NCBI GenBank assembly: GCA_027604705.1
Contig: JADHYV010000006.1
Span: 496,001 to 560,000 of the forward strand
Direction: 5' to 3'
Length of the DNA: 64,000 nt
Source: Allomyces arbusculus
Taxonomy: Eukaryota > Blastocladiomycota > Blastocladiomycetes > Blastocladiales > Blastocladiaceae
The translations under genes were made by a program, and so were the position numbers. Below the pieces are notes generated by a model, which saw nothing but the letters and a program-made list of their open reading frames with translations, had not been told where the DNA came from and did not search any database. Below, piece by piece: positions 55,511 to 64,000 of this stretch. Positions within the stretch are counted from its first letter, which is position 1. Each line of letters starts with the position of its first letter.

Positions 55511-56947
55511 TCGAAATTGTGGTTTCGTGATAACACTCTTGAGCGTGAGCGCCATCTGTGAACTCTTCTTGGTCTTGATCGAGTTGGTGGATCAAACTCG
55601 CTTGCTGGCGCAAACATTGATGGAGCCCACTTCCACCGCTTTGATCTGGTGAAGAACAAATGCAAAGAACGGTATTTTACCGACAATCTCTATTGTGCAA
55701 TCATGCCCGTTCAAATGCCGTCAACCAATTCAAGACTGTCGGTGACGTCCGAATTTCGTCAATTGGCAAATCATCAGCCGATCACTTCAGACGCACCACA
55801 AATGCATTATGAGGAGTTCTCGTTTTTGCTGTAACTCCCATCGTGGAGAAGCGCATCTCCTGGCTCATGGAGGTACGTTCTGTGGAACTGTCACACAGGA
55901 TGGGTTGCACGACGTGCACATGTGTGAGTATCGAAGACCGAGGGCAGATTTGCGAATGAAGAACAATGAAAAGCGGGTTCAAAAACTCTGTGCACATGCT
56001 GTGGCGAAGCTGCGCGCCACTCCCGCAAACTGAGGATGTCGATGTCAATTTCGATGTCATGACAAGCGCAAATTATCGGATGCTACTGTCAGGGTTTACC
56101 TGATTGTAGTGCCGGCTCTGACCCGCGGTGCCGTTGCGTCCAAGCTGATTGCAGCTCCTGCAATGCCATCGCCGCGCAGGTCGTATCGTCTGTGAGGCCA
56201 CATCGATGCTGGTGCCCACACTGCACCATGTGTCTTCTTCTCCACATCCACTGCACCTGCATGTGTGATTCCCCATTTCCTCGCCAATTCCGTTGCTTTC
56301 ACTGTACGAATTGTACATCGGACCTCGATACAGTTTTTCATTGTCCATTTTGGGCTATCTGGGTATGCACGCTCCACTCCGCAGACCTTAACAACAGCAA
56401 CCCAACAATGATCCCTCAGTTTGTTCTAAAGACGCTCTGCCCCCTCTTGTGATGAAATCGTGGCCCAAGGCTTCTGCACATGAGCAATATCGAACACGAC
56501 GCGACGCGAGCAGACTTCATGGCGGTGCTGGGAGTCTGGCTAGCACATAGGAACCGTGGCTAATAAGCGCAAACAGGACCTTGGGCGAGCAGAATTGTGC
56601 ACGCCACCTTTTCTCCAGCCTCGGTGTGATGTTTGTGCAGTCAAGGATGTCAACGTCCTGACAATCGTTCACGCCAACTGGAACGTGTTGTGAATGTCTT
56701 GAACCCAGTCGGTTGTTTCGGCAATCCGAGCAATCCAAACCGCTTGCCAGATGGAGAGATAGTTCCAACACGCAAACCCGCTCGTTTGCAACAACGCTGA
56801 AATTACGAAGCGCTTCATTTCCAACCTCGTCCAGTCAATGCTCCATCATCCAGTCCAGACCATAAACCGCCCCCTCATTGCGTCCCCTCTCCCTAGCTCT
56901 CAAGCTCTCGCTTCTCAATCCGCGCTCCTCGTTCCGCGACAACACCG
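55511..56947. other. Gene-free interval of lower GC
   Basis: Short overlapping frames only, none with recognisable domains. Composition is closer to that of 33-34.6 kb and 62-64 kb than to the gene-bearing parts, which fits decayed mobile or intergenic DNA. Confidence 0.4.
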
Positions 56948-59313
56948 TTAAACACTCGCTCCGAGCGCTGCCTTACTGTCGTACCGCGCCATCCCCTCGC
57001 CCTCGCCCTCGCCCTCGCTCTCGCCCCCCGCCCCACCCGGAGCCGACGGCACGTTCCCGGCATGCGCGGCATCATGCACCGCCTCCGGATCCGGGTCCGC
57101 AAACCGCACGCGGCCGCGCTCCATATCCGACGGGACAAACGCGGTGGTCGCGTGCCCGCGTGGCACATGGTTCGGGAACTGGTGCGGGTGCGCGTCCATG
57201 TACCGCAACGCAAACTCGTCGGCGCCAATAATCACAAACGGGAACCCGGCAAGTACCAGCTCAGCACCCAAGTAGAGATCGTGCGTGTTGAGCGACCGCG
57301 ACGTGCCCGGGACCTTGACGCGGCACCGCTCGAGCCATTTCCCACCGACGATCCCCGAATTGCGCTGGTGCGGCTCAAAGACGTGCACCGTGTCGTCCGA
57401 GAGATGGTAGGTGACGACAAACCGGCGCTCACGGTCGACTTGCCGCGCCGTGTTGAGGACCGCTGCAAACCGTAAGACGGTTTGGCCGTAGTAGTGATCC
57501 TTTTTGACGTCCTTTTTCGGCGGCTTGGGCGTGAGCGCGAGGCAGCTGCCGAGCGAGTCCTCTTCGGAGCCCCAGCCATTGTACTCGGGCGGAACATATG
57601 CAGTAGCCGTGGCAGGCGCGGGCGCCGACCCGACTTGGCCGCCGAGCGGGCCGAGCAGCGGTGCGAGCGGCACGTCGGGCATGGCCGCGTGCTCGAGGTA
57701 AATGGCGTCATAGGGTATCGGCGTGAAGTCGTGGAGGCCATAGCCTAGGATCCGCAGCAAATCAGATCAGCACACCGACTTTTGCCGCGTCGTGGACTCA
57801 GGTCGAAAAACAGAAAATGTACGGTCGCGGTAGTACTCCTTGGTAAACTCGTCGCAGTCGCACAGCAGGAACGGGCGGCCGTACACGTTGAGCACGGCGC
57901 CAATCATCAAGTCGCGGTCGGTGTAAAAGTCCTCGGACCGCGGCACAACGGCCTGCGACGACCCGACCTTGATGCGCTTGGGGACTTTGCCGCGCTTGAG
58001 AAAGGCTGTGTTGCCGTCGCGGCCCGAGTTGGGCGCAATATGCTCGTGAATCTCCATGGTGTCATCGGCCAAGAAATAGTGCAGGACCAGCTTGCGCGCG
58101 TCGCCAAACGCTGAGGTGGTGTCATCCCAGACACTGTAGAAGCGCAGCACCTTGCGGTCGTTTTCGAGAAACTTTTTCAGACTGGGCCGCGGCGGGACGG
58201 GCCGCGTTGGGCGCATGCGCGCCAGGACTTCGCGGCGGTGCGATTCGTAAGGGTCGTTGGGGTAGTCGGAGTTGGGCGCGACGGGGATGGCGAGACTTGT
58301 CAAGAAATCCTGAAGCGAAAGTGGAGAAAGCTCAGTTCCCGTCGCGATTTGCGAGCTATGGTGCTGAGAACAAGACGTACGCGAGTGAAGGCATCGCAGC
58401 CGACAATCTTGAAGGTGCGCGCATAGAACGTGACTTCCTTGCCGACAGAGAGGTCGGAAAACAGGTAGTATTGGGCCTTGTGCGGATCGGTGGCCGGCCG
58501 CGGCATGCGGTGACGGCGAATGAGCGTGCCCTGCGGGATGCCGCTGTTCTGACCGCGCGGCTCAATGACGTGAACAGTGTCGTCTTCGAGGTAAAAGAGA
58601 ATGTTGACTCTGTGGCAGTGGGACATTGTAGCGTGAGGAAGTGAGTTGGTAACGGAGTAGGCTCAAAAAAATGTAAACGCACTTGCGGATGCGGAACTGT
58701 TCTTCGCGCCGCTCTTGGACGGCTTCTTGGAAATAGGCATAGAAACGCAGGACCTTGCGGTCAAAGGCGATCCAGGCCGGCACCGACTCGGCGGCGCTGA
58801 GGTCAGAGACGAGCTGCTGCAGCTGGTGCGCCGAGGTTTGCACACGTTTTTCGTCCTGGCCCGGGAGGAGAACGCCGCCTGGGCAAGGAAAGATAGAAGT
58901 GTGAGCAATGGGTGGCGACGACCAAGCGAGGAATGAAGGGAGTGTTACTTGCCAATGCCGGGCCGCTCCTCCTTGAAGACGGGCACGGTGTTGCTGTAAT
59001 CAAACGCGTGCGACTTGCGGAAGTTGGGTTTCTGGTTGATTGTGGGCGGACATGGGTCAAAGTTCGGGTCCAAGTCCGGCAGCGCTGGCCGTTGAAAAGC
59101 GTCGCGTACGTCGTTGAAATTGAACTGGTAGCCCGGCAAGAAGGGCAGACTAGCGCGCACGTCGCAGACAAGGTGCGGGTTGACCTGGCCCACGGTCGGC
59201 GGGCGCGTTGGGCTGCGCGCGCCGGCGGCAGTGCGCGGCGAGGCGGCGGGCGAACCCGAGGAGGGGCGGCTCGGCGACGACGAAGAAAAATGCACGTTGC
59301 GCTGCTGGCTCAT
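56948..59313 (-). CDS. EFHC1: EFHC1/Rib72-like axonemal protein with three DM10 domains
   Basis: Five exons: 59313-58953, 58878-58683, 58609-58381, 58309-57823 and 57744-56948, 689 residues; introns are 74, 73, 71 and 78 nt. The N-terminus has LPFLPGYQFN and, across the first intron, PGIGGVLLPGQ, as in EFHC1. DM10 domain 1 (about 155-262) contains FDRKVLRFYAYFQE and VNILFYLEDDTVHVIEP; domain 2 (about 312-422) DRKVLRFYSVWDD and YFLADDTMEIHE; domain 3 (about 510-620) VLRFAAVLN and YHLSDDTVHVFEP with NSGIVGGKWLER. EFHC1/Rib72 lies inside the A-tubule of doublet microtubules. The C-terminal EF-hand of animal EFHC1 is missing; the tail is Gly/Glu-rich. Intron 1 is of GC-AG type (donor GCAAGT), the only one seen. 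ATG 59313 is preceded by a longer open frame without conservation. Confidence 0.9.
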
Positions 59314-59605
59314 GATATGCGGTCGGTCGCGTTGGGTGGGTACTGACGGCGGGCGTGGAGAAGTGGTGAAGTGCGGCCGCGGCCTTGATTCGATCGCTTC
59401 GACGCTGCTTGGCCGGGCGACAGGTGCTGCGCTTGCGGGTCCGTGGAATGCGGCCAGTTGGCGGGCACGACGGCGGGCGTTGGGTGGATTGGTTTGCGAC
59501 CAATTCGCTGTGCTCCAGATCGCCGGCGGCAGGCTGCCGAGACAAACGCACGTCTCGACTCGACCGGGGCTCACGCTCTGGTCCGGGTTCGGGTCGGATT
59601 CGGGT

Positions 59606-59710
59606 CGGGTCCGGGGCGGGTCCGGGGCGGGTCCGGGGCGGGTCCGGGGCGGGTCCGGGGCGGGTCCGGGGCGGGTCCGGGGCGGGTCCCGGGCGGGTCC
59701 GGGGCGGGCC
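59606..59710. repeat. 11-bp GC-rich minisatellite
   Basis: About nine and a half tandem units of CGGGTCCGGGG, the last ones degenerate, in the divergent promoter interval between the EFHC1-like gene (minus) and the PhoD-like gene (plus). Confidence 0.9.
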
Positions 59711-59831
59711 AGGTCTGCTGCCGCGTCAAACACGTCAACGGAAGTGAGGTCTTGAAATGAGATTTGTCGAGGCTCGCGCATCACTCCTTCCGCTGACAGT
59801 CCAGGCGGCCGATCGCACCACCACCGCCGCC

Positions 59832-61994
59832 ATGGACCGCGTGCTCGACCACGACGGCGCGCGCGCCGACCTAGACGCCGCCACTGACCGCAACCTCCCC
59901 ACCGACGCCCACGCGGCCCGCCCCGCCGCGCAACAGGATGCCCGCCGCTCCCGCCGCCGCGCCTGCGCGTGCCCACCATGGTGCCCGTCCATGACGACGT
60001 CGCTGCTCGCCGTCCTGTCGCTCGTCAACACCGTCGCCGCCCTCTTCTTCCTCTTCAGCGTGCCTGGCCGCGTCCTCGTCATTGGCCAGCTCGTCCTCGT
60101 GCCGCTCATCCTGCTCGTGACTGCGCGCGCCGCCTGGACGCTCTCGCCGGCATCGCGTAAGCACGGCAACGCCAACTATGCCTCGGCATCGCCCAGTGCC
60201 AACTCGGTTCCGCGCGGCCTGCGCGTCTTTGGCCTCGACCCTGCCGCCATTGCCGTCCCGACCTCCGACCAGGCCCCCGGAGCGTCATCGCACCGCCTGA
60301 CGCGCACCGCATCATCCTCATCGACCACGTCGGGCGGCTCGGCGCCGCGCCAGCGCCACTCTATCGAGCGCACCGCATCGGGCTCGCAACGATCGCAGTC
60401 GCTCGGACCGCGCCGCATCCCGACGCGCGAATCGCTCGCGTCCACATCGGATCTCGTGCGCGGCATGCAGGTCCTCTCCGTTGACGCCGACGGCGACAGA
60501 GGCAGAACAGCTGCCAAGTCGGACGGAAATCAGCAACGACGCACCACTTTGACATCAATTGTGCTAGTCCTCAACGTTGCCCTCCAGGTCACGCTCACGG
60601 GCCTGACTCTCGCCGCCGTCTTTGGGCCCTGGCTGTCGCAGTCCGACATCATCGACAATGTCGAGTTTGCTCGCCTTGGCCATGTCAACGCCACGCACGC
60701 AACCATCACCGCACGGTTGCGGCCAGACCGCGTGCCCGCGACTGGCACCGGTCTCGCCGTCACGTTTCGCGCCAACAATGGCACAACCGAATGGCAACGC
60801 GTTGACGGGACCATTCGCGCGTCGGGCGACACGGATTTCACGTTTGCCGTGCACTTGCGCGACCTCGACCCGGCGACCGAGTACGAGTATCGCATCGCAC
60901 CCGCCACGGGCAACGACGCGACCGTCTGGCTTACAGGCCGCGTGCGCACGTTCCAGCCATTTTCTGGCGCGCTGGACACCACCAAGCCATTGTTCACGTT
61001 CGTGGCCGGCTCGTGTGTGAAACCGTCGACGCCCTGGGCCACCGAAACGGGCATTCGCGGCTTCCGTGTCCTCGCCGATCAAGTCAAGCCCGACTTGATG
61101 CTATTCCTCGGCGACTTCATTTATTCTGATGTGCCCTGGTGGTTCCCGCCGTCGCTCGCCACATACCGCTGGCATTACCGCTTCACCTACAGCGTCGACG
61201 AGACGCGCCGGCTCTTGGCCGCGACGCCGAGTTACTTTGTCTACGACGTGCGTGCGCTAGCTTTCAGGCAGCGTGACTTGCCGTTTTTCACTAAACTAAC
61301 GCGTCTCTATCTCTAGGACCACGAGTTTTCCAACAACTGGGACAACGGCGAAAACTTCCCCTTTCCCGTCGCACGCCAAGCCTACGACGAGTACCTCGGC
61401 CACGGAAACCCGCGCACCTACGGCGCCACGACGCAGTACTATCACTTCATGTTGGGCCCCGCGTGCTTCTTTGTCACGGACCTGCGCCGGTACCGCACGA
61501 CTCCCGATGCCGAGAACGCGACCATCCTCGGCGCCCAGCAATGGGCCGATCTCGAGGCCTGGTTTCAAACACCCAACTGCACCTGGCGCATTATCGCTGC
61601 GTCGGTGCCCGTCACTAACAATTGGGCAATCGACAAGGATACGTGGGTCGGATACCCGCGCGACCGCACGCGGCTACTCGATTTGGCGCACCGTGCCACG
61701 GGCACGACCGTGATTGTCTCGGGCGATCGGCATGCAGTCGGGATTCAACGGCTCAAGCCGTATGGCGAAGTCGTGGAACTAAGTATTTCTCCGATATCGC
61801 AGTTTTACTCGCCGATCCCGTTTTACGGTTTGTTTGTCAAGGACGAGGACCGCGACGAGGTCATTTTTGAGCAGAGTAACGGGAACGTGCAGCTTGGCGT
61901 GTTTGACGTATTTACAGACCATATCGCGTTCCGGCTCTTGGATGGTGGTGGGCTGGAGAAGTTCAAGTATGATATTTTCCAAAAGACAATGTGA
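59832..61994 (+). CDS. Membrane-anchored PhoD-type phosphatase
   Basis: Exons 59832-61247 and 61317-61994 (69-nt intron, donor GTGCGT) encode 697 residues. The N-terminal third has membrane helices at about 53-74, 80-102 and 237-262, separated by a Ser/Thr-rich loop. The extracytoplasmic part has an N-terminal beta-sandwich (about 280-375, TFRANNGTTEWQR, LDPATEYEYRI) and the metallophosphatase core: FVAGSCV, LFLGDFIYSD, then across the intron YDDHEFSNNWDNGE, and VIVSGDRHAVG near the end, as in the alkaline phosphatase D family. It would hydrolyse phosphomonoesters or diesters outside the cytosol, with Ca/Fe cofactors in characterised relatives. The start at 59832 (GCCATGG context) is preferred over 59757. 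Confidence 0.85.
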
Positions 61995-62739
61995 CAGTTG
62001 CTGATTCTGGTGCAACTGACTCGTGTAAAGTGCTGTGGACAAAATGCCGAGAATCAGCAGATTAGTGTTGGGCAAACAATATCGATAGGCAGGCTTGGAC
62101 AGGCTACTCATTAAAGGCTCGTTTTCCTCCATTCTCCCACTATATCCTCTTTGGCAAGGCCATCGTTCTGGCTCCACGCGGTCGGCTTTTCCTCCACACG
62201 CATTTCCACACACGTCTTCACCTCATGGTCTCGCCCATTTCGCAAATTTCCCCATCGCATCCACGAGGCAGTCTCGTGTCACCATGCGTTTGGGTTTGGT
62301 TGTGGAGAGGAATGCGGGTGGTTTGGTGAAAGCAAGAGGGAAGCGTTTATATGTACGAGGTTGATCCCTCGCCTAGGTGGACCAAGCGGTTTGGCCATTC
62401 GCATGCAGTGAGTTGGGCACTGGTGAGAGTCATGGTGTGCACAGGTCAGCTGACGTGTTGGTTGCAGCTTGCGCATTGGTGTCCATGAGCTTTGGAGGTC
62501 CTTGAGTATATAAGTCGGGTTGTTGTCACCAGGTGGGGAGAGTAGAGGCGGTTGACACTGACGCTGGTGCAAGCGCTAATTTACATAGCGTGAGGTGTGC
62601 AGTGAAGTGCTGATGGTGGGTGTTGTAGGACAGAACAAGTCTGGTGTAAGCGAACTGAGAGAATGCTGAGAACAAGGCGCTCAGCATGGTCCCATTGAAG
62701 TCCCTTGCAGAGGCTGCAAGTTGTCGCCCACAAGTCATG
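61995..62739. other. Intergenic interval after the PhoD-like gene
   Basis: Nothing recognisable; the start of the AT-richer end of the window. Confidence 0.4.
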
Positions 62740-62950
62740 ACTGTGGCGCATCGTGTGTTTCTTCAGATCCGCGCAGCTGACCTGAACAAGCTGTTCATTG
62801 CGCATGCCCTGGACCCGGATCGCCGCCAGTTGACGTATGGTGAGCTGTTCAATGGCGCGCTGGGGATCGCGCACAGGCTGATTGAGAACGTGGGACTGCA
62901 CAGTGGTGACTGACTCGCTATCATCTCACCCAATCATGAGCAGTCAAATT
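62740..62950 (+). pseudogene. Fragment of an AMP-binding (acyl-CoA ligase/adenylation) enzyme
   Basis: The translated stretch HALDPDRRQLTYGELFNGAL, then AHRLIENVGLHSGD, matches the N-terminal block of AMP-dependent synthetases (pattern L-T-Y-x-E-L, GLxxGDRVAI). After GD comes a TGA stop where the family has Arg, and the same frame then reads LAIISPNHEQ, as expected. A CGA-to-TGA transition explains the stop. Nothing of the rest of the enzyme (about 500 residues) is seen downstream. A possible acceptor (CTTCAG) precedes the block at about 62768. This is a truncated relic of a host metabolic gene. Confidence 0.65.
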
Positions 62951-63100
62951 GTGAGACATGTAATCCAAAGAATGGTAATAATATGGTGTTGAGTGTAGAA
63001 CGAGCCTGTTGTACCCAGAGGTACAGTTTGGGCGTTTATATACATGGGGTGACAATTGGGATTTGGAATATAAAAAAACAACAAACATGCAACAGGAGCT

Positions 63101-63703
63101 AATGGGCATTGTATGAGCTGCCAAAGGCAGCAAAGTGCAATGCTCATTGTTCGAACATGAACAACATGAAAGCATTCATGTGCCTATCTCATCTATTGAT
63201 GACAAATCGTCAACAAACCCTGGGGCAGCGTAAAAAACCCGGGTCGGGAAAAACCTGCTGCCCCTAAGAGGAACAACCTGACAGGAAGGTCAGGTGAAAA
63301 AACCTCACAACACATGGCCCTGCACCCCTCCCCCACGGCCCTTGAAAGGGTCATGCCCCCACGAATGGACCCATGCTCAGCTATGCAGGCTGGTGCAGGG
63401 ACACAGCGATGGCAAAGCCTTTGCATGAAGTGGGACTGATGAAGCCCATGAAGTGCAATGATAAGCGGAAACAGAATGAGAAGCGAAAACAGAAGCTGCA
63501 AAAAATGTGCCAAAAGCAATGGCAGGGAAGAAACAAAGTGCATGGGAATGCACAACCCAACCACAACGACACACCAATCACAGTCGCGAGAACACAGCAA
63601 AAGGGAGGGCGCAGTGGGAGGCACATGAACGCTTCTGCATTGTTTGAGTTCAAACAATGAGCATTGCACTTCGCTGCCTTTGGCAGCTCGTACAATGCCC
63701 ATT
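63101..63703. repeat. Imperfect inverted repeat, arms of about 55-80 bp
   Basis: The left arm 63101-63156 (contains GAGCTGCCAAAGGCAGC and GTGCAATGCTCATTGTT) is the reverse complement of 63648-63703 with few mismatches. Weaker matching extends to 63183 and back to 63620 (TTCATGTGCC / GGCACATGAA). The ~430-bp interior has only a short open frame. It may be a non-autonomous element or the inverted end of the neighbouring recombinase-bearing element. Confidence 0.7.
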
Positions 63704-63732
63704 GTACATCACACTTCACAACGCTACAGCGT

Positions 63733-63990
63733 TCATGTGCCCAAGTTTGCAGGCGCATCGGTCTGCAGCAGATGGTGGAGCCTCATGAGCGTCACTGGAC
63801 GGAGGTAGTACTTTGTGAAGGTGCACAAGGAAGCCCACGTGTCACAAATGATGTCCTCCTTGGGCACACCATTCACAGCCATCCACAACACCACCACGGA
63901 CTTCAAATCGTAGGCGTGGTAGGTCTGCTGGGAGAGGCCAGCACCAGACATGATCTTGTGAATCCAGTTAGAGATCGTGTCTGCAACCAC
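63733..63990 (-). mobile_element. Fossil tyrosine-recombinase element (DIRS- or Crypton-like), edge only
   Basis: An open frame of 85 residues on the minus strand resembles the C-terminal catalytic region of a tyrosine recombinase of the kind carried by DIRS-type retroelements and Cryptons. It is visible only in part because it runs toward the window end. The adjacent inverted repeat (63101-63703) would fit a DIRS-like element with inverted ends. Family choice is open. The element looks old and incomplete. Confidence 0.5.
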
Positions 63991-64000
63991 AAAGTGATGG

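Noticed and set aside
59314-59979. Upstream extension of the EFHC1-like frame
   Set aside because: Open only because of the 11-bp minisatellite and GC bias; it runs into the divergent PhoD-like gene and has no conservation.

Overview
This is a nuclear window from a GC-rich eukaryote with compact genes and short introns. About 25 introns can be placed by joining conserved protein blocks; most are 64-112 nt, with donors GTGCGT or GTACGT and acceptors ending YAG. Three genes are hallmarks of motile 9+2 flagella or their basal bodies: delta-tubulin, a ZMYND12 orthologue and an EFHC1/Rib72-type triple-DM10 protein. Fungal-style proteins are also present: a Boi1/2-Pob1-type SH3-SAM-PH protein, a PPX1-type exopolyphosphatase, a Kre9/KNH-type GPI protein and a PhoD phosphatase. 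Together these point to a zoosporic early-diverging fungus. Blastocladiomycota (Allomyces/Catenaria-like) is my best guess; that placement is inference.

Layout. 0.3-22.3 kb is a receptor-rich stretch. It holds three paralogous intronless seven-pass membrane proteins (276-1988 +, 9908-11425 -, 12083-14029 -), a four-exon class C GPCR whose ectodomain looks like a glycine-betaine (OpuAC-type) binding protein (14353-17852 -), and two tandem single-pass Cys-rich membrane proteins with repeated Y/F-L-P-T tail motifs (18636-22243 +). Between them lie delta-tubulin (2210-3643 +) and a tandem segmental duplication of a P-loop NTPase-like gene: copy 1 is frame-disturbed (3935-6241), copy 2 is clearly decayed (7110-9789) and carries a MITE-like insertion. 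A remnant of the delta-tubulin 3' end sits between the copies.

22.7-33.0 kb: an APC amino-acid permease (+), a C2-domain protein (-), a SARAF homologue (-), the SH3-SAM-PH-CH scaffold (-) divergent from exopolyphosphatase (+), and a Kre9/KNH-like secreted protein (+). 34.7-48.3 kb: a Myb/SANT-like protein (-) divergent from ZMYND12 (+), a large forkhead transcription factor with polyQ tracts (+) behind a long gene-free interval, and a fascin-like protein with a PGGPMGPG linker (-). 49-62 kb: an M1 aminopeptidase with a spliced-on membrane anchor (+), a second C2 protein with a P/Y/Q-rich head (+), a possible coiled-coil exon (-), EFHC1-like (-) divergent from a PhoD-type phosphatase (+).

The last 2 kb looks like decayed sequence: an AMP-binding-enzyme fragment with an in-frame stop, a long inverted repeat, and the edge of a tyrosine-recombinase element running out of the window. 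Gene models were built by eye from the sequence; exon joins are supported by reading frame and by family alignment from memory, not by a search or by transcripts.
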